From Phalacrocorax aristotelis (taxonomy: Eukaryota; Chordata; Aves; Suliformes; Phalacrocoracidae), in NCBI RefSeq assembly GCF_949628215.1, contig NC_134280.1:50804621-50868620 (forward strand): 64,000 nucleotides of DNA, read 5' to 3'. Positions 34,966 through 49,800 of this stretch are shown piece by piece; position 1 is the stretch's first letter; the number at the start of each line of letters is the position of its first letter. Made by a program: the position numbers and the translations under genes. A model generated the notes under the pieces. It did not search any database. It was given only the letters and a program-made list of their open reading frames with translations, and was not told where the DNA came from.

Positions 34966-37900
34966 GTGAGTAGACATCCAACTTCTTAATGAAGTAGAAG
35001 AGGCAAACTGGCATATACAGAGCTGTATTAACTTAACCTTCCAGCTGCTCTTGTGATGATTGCAGATTGTTGTATATCTGACAGTTAGAGTTCTGCATAA
35101 AGTAGATTCTGTCTTAAGGAAATTGATCAAATGTTTGTCCTCCTCTCACCTTCTTTCATATCAAAAATATTCCCAGCATGAATGCTGCTGTCCTTATTGC
35201 CATCTTTCTTGAAGCAGCGTGAAGAAAAGTATGGGTAGCATATTTATAATTTAAATTATCATTAATGCCATCTGAAGTACCTTGAATCTTAGCATTAGAA
35301 AAAGCTTTTTACATTAACCTTGGTCTAGAGATTGGAAATGTAATTTTAATAGCAAAACTTTTAGTTTTAGTGAATTAGTGAAATCCTCTGTCCTGCTAAG
35401 AAGCCAATTAAAATATTCTGCAAGTACTTTCTATATATATTGAAGTGTGTGAGATATATATATATATATCTCAAAGTGTGTGAAATTTCAAAGCACATTT
35501 GAAAGCCTTGTTCTTTTTTGACCAGGGGAAATTATTTTGGCATGCAGCCTATTGAAAGAGAGTACCATGCTGAAATCTCTCATGAAGGAATACTTGGTTG
35601 CATAATGTGCTGTATTTGCTCAGGACTAATTAAGGGTGAAATCCTTTGGGACATATAGGAACTGAGAAAATAACTTCATTTATCCCTGCTGAAGGAAGGG
35701 AGAGCTGAAGTTAAGGGGAGAAGCCACAGCTTGCTTTGTTGCAGAGCTGGATAGAAATTAGTGAGAGAGATATGGGGCCAAGGCTGTGGTTTGGATGCTC
35801 CCAGCAGGCAGGGTGGTGATCGTGGTGTCTGTAATCCTCTGTGCATCCACTGCACTGGTGGAGAGACACTATTTTCTGCAGGCAGCATATTCCAGCTGCA
35901 GGTTTACACCACTCCCTAACTGTAAGCTAGTCACAATTTTGACTGTGTGCTGTAGATTAGACAGTAAGTTGTTCTCAGAACTACTCTTCCCTTAGTAGCT
36001 AAGTCTTTTAGTGTCTATAAAATGTTTGGAGATGTAAAAATCACTTTCTGCAGAGCGTATAGTTTAAGCTTTCTAGAGAAAAATTGATATATGATCTCAT
36101 GATCTATGCCATTCACTTTCCTTTGGCTCATGTGAACCTCTGACAACTTCTTGGTCATTTTTTTTTTAGATCTGGCATAGAATTTGACCAGTCTAATATG
36201 TTTGTGGCCTACAATATCCTCTCTAAATCCAATGGGAAGCTCTCAGATTAGTCTGTTTTCTTAGGGCATGAACCATTAAAATAACAAAAACAGCTGTCCT
36301 GTGACTTCAGTAAACTCTGAATTAAACCCTTAGGTAGTTCTTTTGTTGGCATGAAATTCCTCTTTTTCTGAAGCTCTGCTGCTTTTAGTTCACAGTAAAT
36401 TGTAAGAAGAAAAGTGTATGTAAGGCAGTGTTACCCTCATCCCATTAAGTTGCAGTTCACTATTTTGTAATATTTTTTAAAATGCAGCGCAGAAGTTAAA
36501 TTCTAGGCTATTTTTAAAATGAGAAAAAACCCTTTATTATTCATATGTACCCTCTTGAACTTAATTGAGTCTTGCCTCTTTAAGATTGTGTGTATTAACA
36601 TTTGTAAGGAATTCCATTTCAAAGACTCTTTTAAATGCATGCATACTGTCCTACTAATTTTTCTGGACATAGTTATTTCCTGGCTCTGGAACCTGACATT
36701 TGTGTTGGCATAGCTGGGATACTTCCTGCTCAGAGGAAAAATTATATGACATTGTCAAGGAAACGTTAACAATGTTTATAGCTTGTTTTAATAACATATC
36801 CAATCTATCTATTCTTTGACCTTTATGTTGATCAAATGCAAACCGCTGCTTCCATAAATTTACTTCCTCTGGATTTGCAAAGGTAAAAATAGAGACACTA
36901 TTCAAATATTTAATCAAAAACAATTTTTCACATGCATTTAAGGAACCACATACCATTGATAACCAAAATGTTTGAAAGGTTATTTTGCTTAAATCAATGC
37001 ACTTGCAATATCTTCTTGATTGTCTTTCAGTTGTGAATATTTTAGGAGTTATTGATTGTATGCACTGAAGTGCTCAGAGAAGGAAACAAATAGATTTTTA
37101 AAATACATGCTTATTAAAGTAAAATGATTGTACACTCAGATAAGGACATAGGCCTCAGTTCTGCAGTGTTGCGTAGGCAGATTTCTGAGGAAGGTTTTTG
37201 TTCTGAGTAACATACTCAGCTTTACTCCTTGGCCTTGCAATGTTCCGTCTTGCACCAGTTCAGTTTGAGCTCAGGAAGGCTGGCAGGTCTAGCTGTGCAG
37301 AATCTGTGAAGATTGGGCGCCTTGGATTGCAGCCTGCAGCTTTGTCGCTATCTGCACATTTTACTAATTTTGTCCATTTTCCAGGGGGATAGTAGTGAAA
37401 ACATTAGCAGTCCTCATTATTAAGGACTCTCTAAAAGGTGTGATACTTGAATTCCTTCAGTTTTTTCCCCAGTTTGGCTTAAATTGCTTCCTCTTTTTTT
37501 TTTTTTCCCCCTTTCTTTTTTGCCTTCTTGGACCCCATAGCACATAAGACAACTTCTACAAAACTGCTGGTCCCTTGCCCATTCTCTTTCTCTCCACAGC
37601 AGCTCCTTACCTCACCTCACTTAAATCTTATTCTCGCTTACTGCAGGGTTTGTGGTCTTCTGTGGCCTCAGCACATTATTTCAGCATAATGTTCACTTTG
37701 AAATCCTGTGTGATTCCATATCCCCATTATGTTAATCACATCTTCTGTAGTTTCTGCTTACTGCCATCTCTCTTGCTGTGATGTCATGTAATGCCATTTT
37801 ATATTTGAATACTCTTCATCCAAGCTACAGGTCAAAAGCTTTTGGTGCAAGGCTTGGTATCATTAGATGTTCTTTTTATTCTTTCTGCTAGTATCAGTGT

Positions 37901-40900
37901 CAATTTTCTGTTGTACTGTTTAATCTTCGTCTATATGTATAGGCATTTTTTTCTTTTCCATTCGTACCTTTCCTATTAGTATTTCCAGCTCCCTGCTCTG
38001 CCTGTGCTTGTATGTTGTTGTTGGATGTTGTAGAGTACGCGGCCAGCAAATTCCCCATTCTTCCTTTGTTCTGAAGACTGGCTATTAATGGGCAATATAT
38101 TGCAATTAATTTTTAACTTTATTAGGGCTGTGGCACAGATTTCTCATTAAGCACGGAGGAACCGAAATTAAGGGCTCCACCTGTCCTGAATCAGGTTTTT
38201 ATTTTGTTCTGTTAAGCCCCATCCCTACCATTTGCAAAGGATCTTTTCCTGACTTCCACAAAAAGCATTCCACTTCTCAGAATAAACTAATAAGGTCAAA
38301 TGTCTTCCAGATATTGTCACATTATCAAAACTAATAATGTTTGTGCGTGATTTTTGTAGCAGAAAGGAAGTATTTTTCTTATTTCACTATTTATTGATCC
38401 TGCTCCAATTAATGATGTTTTCTAAACTTAGGAACACATGTTCGGAAGTAGTGTTTAGTTTTATTGCTCAGGAGGTTAGGGTGTGTTTCATATGGTATGC
38501 ACTCATCCTCATGGGGAGAAGAAAATCCTGGAGGGTCCTGGAACAACAGATTGGATTCTTGCTGAAGTGACTCAATCATTTCCTTTTTCCCTTGGCAGGA
38601 AGTTTTCCCCTCAGTTTTAAGTTAAATGGGTTTGAGAAAAAACTGGAGATCAAGGAAGCAAGTGGACAAACTCAGTAAATTAGGTGGAGTCAAGGAGATG
38701 GAAGTAACTCTCTGAATTTGGATCTGCTGAATCCTTCATTAGAATTGTATAATCATTTAAAAATAATAATTAAAAAAAGGTTTGAAGGGACCCAGTTCAA
38801 TCTTCTGCCCAGCTAGTTTCAAAGTTAGATCAGAATGCTCAAGTAACAGATAGTAGTAAACATAATACTGTGAACAGGAAAAAAATTACAAAGCCTCGTT
38901 TAGTTTCAGAGATTTCCTTTAATATGTTCTTATCCTAACACTAATGCCTTTACTACAGTGAAGGCTTGTAGTTGTTATATTAGTGTTCATCTTGCCTCTT
39001 AGGCAGCTGATATTTTAAATTCAAATTGCTACATCAGGAGTCTTTGTATTTATATGCATACATGCACTTATGCATTCCTTTATTTGAAAAAAAAACCCAG
39101 ATTTTCATTTGCATACAGTCACAGCTGCTTAGCTAACATAAAATGGCGGATTACAGTCTTGAGTTTTGCATGTTCAGTGACACAATATTGAGAAATGATT
39201 GTAGCTACTTATTATGGACCTAATTGCTAGACAGGAAAAAGAATTAATATTGGGGTATGACTTTTTTATATCTATGTGAGGGAAAGTAAATCCTTAGAAC
39301 AAATATAAAGCAAAAATTGATGTAAGAGTATCTACTGTCCTGTCTGCTCTTGACCTGCATGTTAATTCAGTGCATAGTTAAAACTGAGCTTGTTTCCTCC
39401 TACAGAAATGGTACAGGCTATTTCTGGGAGATCAGCAAACCTCCCATGTAGTTTCTGATGCCCCAAGTACCCTTTGAAATTTGCAGTGGTTAGGAGCAAC
39501 TTGCAGCATCAGACCTTTAATACTCGTTTAAAAAGAGAAGTTGTCAGTGCTGTGAATCCTCAGCATGGGTCACGGTGGAGCTGAACTAGGCAGGGCCCTA
39601 TCCATGTAGATCTGTTGGCATGACTTGTAGGCTTCAGCATGAGAATAAAGACACTTACTAATACATCCACCACCACTTACATTTCATAATTATTGCCCTC
39701 ATCTACACTTTTCATACAAGCCAAGATGATCTGTCATTATCGCAGACTGAACGACTAGCTGATCTCTTCATCTGAGCTGAGAGAAGAATGTATTTGTATT
39801 ATATGCAGAAAGTAGTGAAATACAGCTAAATACTCTAATGGGCATCTGCAGCATGTAGCCATTTTGAAAGGAAGATTGCATATGGGACCACAGGGAAGTT
39901 CTGTTCCCTCTTATTGAAAGTCCCTTGAGGTAGAATCACTCAAAACCTTGTTAACATTCTAGTAATTTTCTTCTCAGAAGAAATATTTTGTCATACTTGT
40001 AGCAACATTAATTTTTTTTGTGCAGGGAGAGATTATACTTGAGTTAGGAATTTGAAATAAAATTCCAGCAAAAAGCAATGAACATATGAATGGACATGAA
40101 TCTAGTATTTGCATACAGGTGTAGTATTAAAAGAAAATAAGCTCACCACTCAGGAATTCCTGTCTTAGCCAAATTAACCAGGATCAGCAAAATAAATGCA
40201 CAGCTGGAAATGCTTCTCTGACAGCTGCACACAACGCGCTCTTCAGAAACATACCTACTTTTCTTAGAGTATGTGAAAAATCTAGGGAAGAGAGAAGAAA
40301 TCGGTTGTATACACCAGCTTTAATTGAACAGATATTATTTGCCAGTTAAGGAATTTACAGAGAGCTGCAAATGGGACTTGAACTGGATTTCCCAGCATCC
40401 CCAGGTGACTGTTCTGCCAGTTGGGAAGTTCTGCAAGCACTGAAGTATTTTTCACTTGCAGTTTTTTGCAGAATACTTATTGGCTCTTCTTGTCAGTCAG
40501 GGGAAAAGCTTTCCAAACTAGTGCACGCTCTCCAGTTAGATATTGGCCAGACATTTTGCATGATGGGAATGGTTTGTGAGCCATCATGGAGTTGCCTCTT
40601 AAAATACTGTCTAAATTATTTACCAATAGCTTCTGCATGATCTCATGGAAAATATTTTTACTGCTATTTTGACAGAGGTGCAAAAATGTAAAGCAAACTT
40701 TATCCATCTTTGTTTTATTTATCTTTTACTTATCTTTGAAGAATTGTGCAGTGTTTTACCATGGAAATTCATCCTTTCAAATAAACAAATTTAGGGTGGA
40801 GTATAATGCGTGCTACCCAGGATCAAGTTGTCAGGCCACCTTCTTGAACATCATGTGCCAGAATGCTTTTGATGTTTGATTCTTCGGGAAACATCCTCCT

Positions 40901-43900
40901 TCTCTATCTAGGTGATACCTGTCTCGCTGGGCAGTAGATGAGTGGCAAGCAGAATCCTCTCTGGACATGCACAATCAGCCTGAAATTATAGTTAGTTTTT
41001 TGAAGGTATCTTTTCGATGTAAAATAATTCTGAGTATATCCAACTCCTTGCCTGGAACAGATCCTTGGTCCCTTTTTGTCTGCTCTACATTGAGGCTGAG
41101 CAGCTGTAAACAGCCAAAGAAATCCCTAGGTGGCACAGCACCTTCATGTCTGTAAGCATTCCTGGGGCACAGGCAGAGAGACCTTCTGTCCCTGGCTGTC
41201 AAAATGGGGCCTTTGAGCTGTGGGCAGGCAGTCGTTACCTGAAGCCACTGTGGCAGGAGCCTGTCCTAGACCTGGCATGGCCCTAGGAATGAAGTAGTGC
41301 AGAGTGCCTTAGCATCACTTCTACCCCTGTGATGCCAGACATCTCTCTGTCTAAGCTGATGATCCCTTCACTGTGTTTGGCCATGATGTGTTTTTTTTCT
41401 TTTGCTACCAAATAGCAGCAAATTTCTTACTAAATATCACTCCTTTCAAATTTTGATGAAGGTTCCTGTGCTTGAAATTAAACAGCAACATAAAAGGGAC
41501 ATCCTGCTAAATACGTGTCTTTATTTTAAGTGTTTCCATGTCCTTCCCTAAATCTCCCTCATTCCTGATGCCAGAACTTTAGCTGTGACACGTGAGATGT
41601 AGCACACTTCCAGCTGCACCAGTATGCCAAGAAAGGTGTCTGGGGAGTAGGAGTGTCCTAACTATCTTCCACAGGAACCGTTCACCACGTAACCTTCTCT
41701 TGAACTGCTGCCCTGGCCTTTTGCTTGCTAACTAGCTTGCAGTCAACACCTGGGGTGTCTATGCTTCTAGTGCCTTTAAATGAGCTCATATCCTCAACCT
41801 GTGAGCGTTTCTCATTTCCTTCATGTAGTGCAATAGCTTTTGCATCCCACAGCCAATTGGTTCCAAACTCTCCAAGCATCTTCTCGGCATCAGCACGTGG
41901 AAGGACAGTGATTTTTCACAGAGGCTCTTGGAAAAGCAGAACAGGGAGGTGGGGACTGAGAACACATGGTGTCTGTTGCATCTGGTTAGCACATGCTTCA
42001 AGGCAGCTAACTATAGTTCAAAGAGCTGGTAGTGGCAGCCAATAACCCTTTCCAGCACTGAAGCCGCAGCTCTGCCTGTTGCAGTACAAAATACAGATGC
42101 GCTAAGCAGCTTGTATCTCAGGGGAAAAAGTACAAATGGTGGATCTGGAAGAGGAGAAGGAGGGCAAAGAAGAACACTGGTAATCCCTGGTATGAGGAAA
42201 AGGAATTGAGAACCATAGAAGAGGAGAGACTAAAGATCCATGCAGCTTTTATGCTTGGATTTTGAAAGAGGAGAACAAGGAGCAGAACTGTGAAAGGAGG
42301 CTGTCTAGAATGCAGCAGGGGGAAGGACAGCATGCAGGGAACTTGTAGACAGCAAAGGAGAAAGGCCAAGGCTCCTTGTGGTGCCAGGACCTTCTGCTAC
42401 TCTAATGACAAAATGTATGACCCTAAGCTTATTACTTGTTCTGAGACCTCTTCCTATTCTGTCTTCTAATGATGTAGGCTCTTAAGACTATTTTGATGGG
42501 GAGGGGGGAGGTATCTTTCAGAAGAAGATTCCTTTAATGACAGTAAGCTTGTGTCCAAGACCAGCAATCCAAGTGTGTGGTTGTGTGCCAGGATATCAGC
42601 CAGCTCTCGTTTCTCACGTACTGTCATGCTATATGACAGACAGTGTCATCTGCTGGAAAGGGTTACTGCAAAATGTGTCTTGCAGTGAGGGATCTTGTGT
42701 TTATGTGTGGGGAGAAAGCAGTCTGTAGTTGGTAATCTTGCCTTTGTTGGAGGAGCAAAGCCATTTTTGTGGTGGCTGCATCTGGGGATAGAAAATAAAT
42801 TTCTGGATGCCATTGGGGACTCCCCAATTTCCACCTTAGACCTTTGTTTCTCATACTTTAGTGGGGAGGTAAAAAAGTCTAGAAGCTTTCTTAGGGCCAG
42901 CCTCCTTGAAATAACAGTTTGAAAAAAGAAGATTAAAAATAATTTTAAACACAGTGTTTTTAAGACAGTTCAAAAGCAGTTGAAGACTTTGGATAATTCT
43001 GTTTCTTAAGAGTCCAAGTCAAGACCTTACAAAGGGAGCCAGTTTTCAAGGAGGGATGCTCAGCCTCTTCAGGAAACCATGCCCTTTTAAACTGTCATCT
43101 CAGTTAAACTTGGACTATGTTTGGCCCTTTGTAAGAGGACGTACAACCATCAGAGTGAATGAAGTCACAGTCGCTTGTGCGCAATACGAATTTTACTTGA
43201 TGAGCACGAATGTCGCAACCACTGTTTTTCCTTGCAAAATGAACTGGATGTTCTTGTGGTTATTTTTTCCTCCCAGAACTCATAAACAGAGGTGGTCCTA
43301 CACATTCTCTTCTAATGAATAATTTCCCCCTTATTAAACAAACTAAAGACTGTTGAACTTTTTAATAGTAAGAAAACTTGTCTCCTGTATTTGGAGGTTG
43401 TTGAATGACTTCCTGCCTTTGTCTTAGATAGAGTGGCAAAAGGCAAGTGACAGTACTTCTTTCAACCCATGCTGTTGATTGCATCATTGAGGAGGATGAT
43501 GCCAGGGTCAGCTGTTTCTTTGAAGTAGACTTTTTTAGCCCCATGCCCTAACTCTTCTGACACAGAAAGGTGAAAATTTAGCAGTTATATCACTATGTAT
43601 AGCATCAACTCTTTCAGGCAGTTGTCGTGACACAAAAGCCTTGTTTCTCATCTCTCAAGGAGTGTTGAAGACCCCTCCATGAACCACTAACCCATCAGGA
43701 AGAAAGGATACAGTTCTCTCCTGGTCTGTTTTGTTGAATCCATGCATGGAAGGATCCACTAAGCACCCAAAGTTGATGCAAAGGAGGTGGCACGTAGCCC
43801 GGACGAGGGAGGCTGGGGAGAGAGGAGCTGGGTCATAGCAGGAAAGAACAGGGTATGAGAGCAGTGGTAACGTGAGAATGTTTCAGCTGCTCGTGAAATT

Positions 43901-44725
43901 GCAGCCTGGTGTCTTAGGACTTCACAGCCTTGCTGTAGTTTTCTCTGGCTGTCCTAGAGCTTCCCTCTCTCCTCTGTGCATAGCTTCTGCATGTTTCCAT
44001 CCTCCTGCTTACCTCTGCCAAGGCAAAATCTACATGTATGTATCTACAGACTTTAGGGTATTAGGAAAGATTCTGTGATGAGATGGGAAAGATCCTGCAT
44101 TCAGGCACACACCCTTGCTTAGTGCAGTGGTTGATCCTGTTACTAAGATTTTGCAAAAATAATGAAAGATTTTGGAGGCTTCTATTTGCACTGATGAGAT
44201 CTTTTCAAATGAATTTGTAATTCTTGTGATTAGTGTTGTCTTCTTTCAGAAAAGTGAGCTGCCTGAGCTGAAATTATGTTTCCTTTGTATAGTTTTGGGT
44301 TAAAAGGCTAAACAGTATGTTTTGTTGAGTTTTACCTGGTGCCTTTTTGATTACAGGTGACACTTAAGGGTAACACTTCCTATCTGCTGACGATTAGTAC
44401 AAGACACATGCAAATCTTAAAGTATGGACATATTGTTTAAGTTCATTGGCATGTAGGTCTATTGTTGATTTGCAGCTTGAATGTAACCCTCAGCCTTGAC
44501 TCTTTAAGCAATGTAGACATTATTTGAGACTAGAATAATTTGGAGCTACAAGGAAGAAAGATCTTTGAATACTAAATTTAGTTAAATGTGGTTGCATGTC
44601 TAGACATTTTGACCTGGAGTATATGTTGACAAAGCACTGTTTGAAAGCCTTTCTGCACCTTTTTGCTCCTGTGTCATCTGGCTTGTTGCATGAGAGTACA
44701 CATATATCTCTGCTTATCTTTACAG
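34966..44725 (+). other. LRRC56: LRRC56 intron 2
   Basis: A 9.8-kb phase-0 intron (GTGAGT at 34966, acceptor TTTACAG at 44719-44725). Apart from one AT palindrome (35451-35472) and a T-rich tract near 37494-37516, I see no transposon or gene inside. Confidence 0.8.
35451..35472. repeat. AT-rich perfect palindrome between direct repeats
   Basis: GAGA, then a TA run, then TCTC: 22 bases identical to their own reverse complement. The string AAGTGTGTGA flanks both sides (35443-35452, overlapping, and 35475-35484). It can extrude as a cruciform and is likely to vary in length between individuals. Confidence 0.9.
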
Positions 44726-44813
44726 AAAGTTTTGACAGGGGTAGATGATCTGCAGCGAGTGAAGTCCCTAGAGATGCAAGTAGATACAAGAGAGAACAGC
44801 TTGGGAAACTTTG
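44726..44813 (+). CDS. LRRC56: LRRC56 coding exon 2
   Basis: An 88-base exon between acceptor TACAG (ending 44725) and donor GTAAGA (44814), starting in phase 0 and ending in phase 1. It continues directly from exon 1 and encodes KVLTGVDDLQRV, then KSLEMQVDTRENSLGNFG, with the last Gly codon split by the intron. The VDDL, LEM.VDTRE.SLGNFG pattern just before the first leucine-rich repeat is, to my knowledge, distinctive of LRRC56 orthologues, and makes this the strongest exon for the gene assignment. It includes the first hydrophobic positions of the repeat region. No frameshift or stop is seen. Confidence 0.88.
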
Positions 44814-44863
44814 GTAAGAAAATGCCTTATCTTCTGCTCACCATTTTAAGTTTTCCTTTATTG

Positions 44864-44884
44864 AGTCCTGCTTCAAGCAGGACT
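44864..44884. repeat. Short inverted repeat (10-bp arms, 1-base centre)
   Basis: AGTCCTGCTT, a single C, then AAGCAGGACT. It lies 51 bases after the exon 2 donor. It could form a cruciform in DNA, but with a one-base loop it is a poor RNA hairpin. It is probably incidental. Confidence 0.85.
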
Positions 44885-46599
44885 GGAAACTCAGAAACCA
44901 ACAGCCAGTGTAAAGTACTGTCCTGCTCAAGAGCTCTTGAAACATGATCTCCCTGGTACCTCTCACTCCTTGATGTCTGTTTTCTTCTGTGAGGCTCTAA
45001 ATAGGACTGAAAACTATGTCAATGGGATGAGTGACACCACTTCTGTCTAAAGGCAATTAGTTTGAACAAATTCTTCTTGAATGACATGCCTCTAGGCCCT
45101 AAATGAGCATTTTCTGATTACCTTGCTCTCTAGAGTACTTGGTGCTACTCTAGCAAAACAGTAGCCAAAGTTCAGTTTCTCTCCACTGCAAGATTCCCCT
45201 GTGGCTGAGAAATCACTAGTGGTATAAGGCTGCTTATGCTGCCAGCAGCCTGCCTTTGTGTTCTGGACTGCCTCATAGAGCTGTGCTGGATGATGTGCTT
45301 GAGGAAGGTCCTATAGATACATCATTTTGATGAGCCCTAATAATTTTGAACAGCCCTAATGCTTGTGATTTGTTTCTATGTCATCATCATTACACTGAGG
45401 AAGTAAGGAAGTACCAAAGGAATTCCCTTTGTAGCAGCATTAACACTGAGAATATGAAACCTTCCCTTTTTCCAGTACTGGCAGTCATTTTTTGTCCTGT
45501 GGATTCCCATCACAACCAAGTCATTTTCTGCTATGTTGAAGCTGAGTAACTACTGCAGGGTAATGTTTTCTGTGCCAAAAGGAGTCATGTCCCCAAAAGT
45601 GGGTGCTGATACTTTCAGCCAGCCCATTCATTTCATGCGCAAGTGACTATAGTGTAACAGCCAATTAGCTTTAGTGGGTCTTTTGATGTCGATTTGTTAA
45701 GAATAATTAAGCAAGTACAGTGAAGGGGGCTTTTGTCTTGAATTATGTAGCCACTTCGTTTTGGTTATTCTGTTTATGTCATAAATAGGTCTCTTTCTGA
45801 TAGGGACTTGATAATTTAAGGTAAATTACATCCATTTCTTTCAGAGATCATAATCGGTTAGTCATGTTTTCTCCAGTTGATAAGAAAATCTCATTATGCC
45901 ATTTCTACAATGCTTGAAAGTGGTGCTCCCATTCCTATGCCATTTTACATTAACTGTGACAAGCTAGCAAAATGTTTACCATTTTCACTCTGTACTTCCC
46001 TTTTCTTTCCATTATTGGAATAAATCCCTTTCTGCTCCCCTTGATTAGGCTTTTGCAACTTTTACAGCATACAGAGCACTATTCCCATGTTGCAAACAAT
46101 TTTCATCTTGTTTATGTCCCACCGTTTGCACCAAGAGTTGGACCTGGAGGGCCATAAAAACCAGCAGCTGCAGGTCCCCACTGCTTTTGAGAATAACAGA
46201 ACATCAAGACCATCCTGAATTTCCTTCTGTCTATTTTTCTTTAAGTGCATTTCTGAATTTCTTCCCTGTGAAAATCTCTTTGCAAATCTCAGCAGGCGAT
46301 TAGGGCAGAAAGTTTGTTACTTAATGCTTCCAGTGATTATCAGTTCCTTGCAGTCTTTTTTTCACGACAGCTGATTTTTTAGGCGCATGGAGTAAGGCTT
46401 AAATTTTTAAAGGTGTTGCTGGACAGTTTGCACCTTCAATGTGAATGGTGTAAACAAGGCTGCTGTTGAAGGTGTTGGGCTCATTTCATGCTCCTCACTG
46501 GCTGCCTGACCCTGAAACTGTGCACTGCTGGCCTGGTCTCTAATCTCAGGGGTCTGGATAAATAGCCTGAGGGAAGGAGTAGGGTAAGAACCAGACCAG

Positions 46600-46820
46600 C
46601 TGGAATGACAGAAGTTCCAGTGTGACAGAAGGAAAGGATTTTCCACCATTAGGACAGCCAGAGTATCCAGAGAGGTTTGGTGTCTCCATCCTTGGAGGTT
46701 CTCAAGATCCAGCTGGGTGAAGCCCTGAGCACCCTGGTCTGATCTTGCAGACCGCTTGGCTTTGGGGGAAAGGCTGGGCTTGAGACCTCCGGCAGTCCCC
46801 TGCAGCCTGGACTGCTCTTT
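46600..46820 (+). mobile_element. CR1: CR1 LINE 3-prime fragment
   Basis: It shows the CR1 end-region blocks in order: CCAGAGAGGTTTGG then TCTCCATCCTTGGAGGTTCT (46670-46701), AAGCCCTGAGCACCCTGGTC (about 46720-46739) and the GGGCTTGAGACCTCC...GTCCCCTGCAGCCTGGA end block (about 46775-46811). The left edge is less clear than the right. No coding ability remains. Confidence 0.8.
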
Positions 46821-49800
46821 TCTGTTTGCATTCTCAACCTGGCTACTTAGCTTTCTTTATAGCCATATTAAATCACTTAACCTTGCTCTCACTGTGTTCC
46901 TCAGTTGCAGAAGGTGGGTAAAGGCATCTTTATCATCAAGGAATTATTTGTTTGGATGATCAGTTTGCACTCAGTAAACAATATTGTTTTAACTGTTTTT
47001 ATGTGTAATGATAAAATAGACTGTGAAAGCTCTTAAATGGCCAGGTAAAAGAGTTGCAAGTTACTAGACTGCATGTAACTCTGGGTCACCCAGAACCCTG
47101 TAGCATTTGAATCCCAAGTTCACACCACAATTTCCAACTGAGAAATGTTTTAATGCTTGCAGTCATACACAGACTAACACAAGCACTGAGGGCCTACATA
47201 TCCTGTAGCAAGATTTCTACAGTGATTTAAAACATGTTGCTTGAGTTTTTCTTACAAACATTCTACTTTGGGATGTGCTAAACCTTAAAGTGCCAGCCTG
47301 CTAACCTTTCCCAGTTTGTCAGGTCAGCCTCTACACAATGGTGTGACATGGTGGGGAGGAACAGTTGCGTTTCTTAGGGACAGGGTGTGGGCTAAAACAT
47401 TAAAAGACTGATATTAAAATATTATCATGTCATCAGTTTTACAATTAAGGAAAGGCTTCGTGCCAGAGCTTGAATCTGAGTCTTAGTGGGGCTCAGGGTA
47501 ATTGCTGAAATCTCTAGCTGTTTGTTTTCAGTGCACCTTGCTGAGTGACAGGTCAAACACTGAACCGCACTGGCAAGTCTTGTATCCAGATTTGCAGACC
47601 TTGGACTTGACTTCTGTGCTCTTCAGCTGCATGTAGACTTCAGTTCATACTCAAACAGATGGAGTATTTCCTTTTCATTAGCTTATCCCTTTGGTTTTGA
47701 TTGCTGACAGATCAGGGACTGCATTCATGACCGGCTTGTAGAAATCCCTGTTGAAAGTAATGGTGGGATAGAGTCATTTAAGACACTACATAGTTCTTTT
47801 ATTTCTAAGTGATTCTAATAGCTACAAATCAAGTTACCCACAGTGCTGTTCGCTGGTACTTATTGAATTGTTGCCTGCTGGTGGCCAGGCTAAGTTGATT
47901 ACATGTCTGGAGACTGCTGCTTCCCTTGCACACGTTTTATCAAGGAAAAGCTCTGCTAAAGGTTCAGAAGTAGGCATGTCTTATTTTTCATACAGGGTCA
48001 CTGTCTCTCCTCTTGCTCTATTTGTCAATATTCCTGATGCGAAGCTGAGAGAAGTTTGTTGGCAGCCACCGTCACAGCAGCAGGTGCTTGCATGGTCAGG
48101 AAGCCAGCGCGGAGGCTGGAGGTGGAGTCTGGCATGTACGTCCCTGACCACACTGACCACTGGTCTTGGTTTTGAGAGTACTGACAAGCCTTGCTGAGAA
48201 GGTGCCACAGCACCTGCTGCAGCAGGGCTTGGGCAGGTTCTCCAGGAGTCACAAGTACATACCAGGACAGGGAGCTTATGTTAAACCCTGCACTGATGTG
48301 TTTTTTTGTGAGATTCTCATCTCAGGTAGCTAGACTGCAGCTAGCTTGGGTTTGCCTGCACGTGCTGCAGTCTTATCTCCAGTTGCATTGCCCAGTTCAC
48401 CCCAGAAACGTGCGAAAATTCACATTTAGAACATGTGTGGGAGTAACATCAACGTGATGTATCTTACATCATCAAACACAGCTTAAGTGCATTAAATAGC
48501 CCATTTAAATTACATATCAGGTTGCTTTTGCTAGAAGAGTGCAGCCTGTGTTCGCATGCCTGTTTTGTACTGTAGGATCAACAAAACACGTAGGTGGCCT
48601 GATGCCAACATAAGTATTTGTCAGTAATTTATTTTGTGTGTGTTTTTCACTATTCCATATTCCAGAAGGTATAAGAAGCCGAGCCACAATGATTTTTTTG
48701 TTACATATAGAAAAACGAGATAAATTATGCTACCTAAGGAATACATCATAAGGTAAACAAGTGTTATAAGTGTTGTAGCTTGTAGAATATAATAAAACCA
48801 GCATCTCACCTGTTTTCTCCTTACTCCTAGTCAGCTATCTAAATGTTACCTGCTGTACCAAGGCAGCTCAGAAAGACATCTGCATTGCTACCCTGCTTGT
48901 GAAGTGCAGCACTTAAGGCAATGTTGTTGAGTGTGCATGTATCACTTTTATTCACCTACCTTACACTTTGATTTCTGTGTGCTCTTCATTAGGTTTTTTC
49001 CACTGGATAGTGCAGTAGAATAGTTTCATACTCATACATTGTTGGTGGTTAGTAATTTCAGAGCCATATAACAAAAAGGGTATTTAGTGAAAGGGAATCA
49101 TAGACAGATGAGATAACTTTGCCCTTCATTCTGAATTCACAGCCTTGTACTGTGGTCACGAGCATTTTTCTGGACCATTCTCACTTTTAAAAATTGAAAT
49201 TATACAGCATGAAGGCAGTTTCAGGATTAGGAATATATTGTTCGTACTTTAAAAATTAATATTAGAGTTAATATTGTTGACATTTTAGAGTATTTTTGTG
49301 TTAATATAAGAATAAATTGCATCCTTGCTCTCAGGAGAGGTGCCGTGAGGGTTAAAGTTAAGGAAATCAGAAGTATGTTGTTACATTCAGATAGATCTCT
49401 CATTTTGTCATCTTGATTTTATGATTTTCTCTTCCTAACTTAATCTTCCAGTCTTTAATCTATGTATAAGGAATTGGGACTATAAAACCCAGCAAAATCA
49501 AATGGACAATGAATTCTTTGCACTAAAGAACAATTATATATTGAATATAAAACTTAAGGGAGGGAAGAACCTGCAGAATAGGAGAAATATATTGTAAAAG
49601 TCTCGTTGGCAGAATTTCGCCCCACTGCACATAGTATACTTTTATTCAGTCTAGTAAACAGCACATTAGAGCTTAACATTCTACAAGGTCCCAGGGATAG
49701 ATTGTGCCAAAATACAATAAAATGTCTAAGACAGAGGGTCGGATTACAATAATGAAATAACCAGATGTGAAAATTGTATCATCAGCCTGTCACTCTGCCT

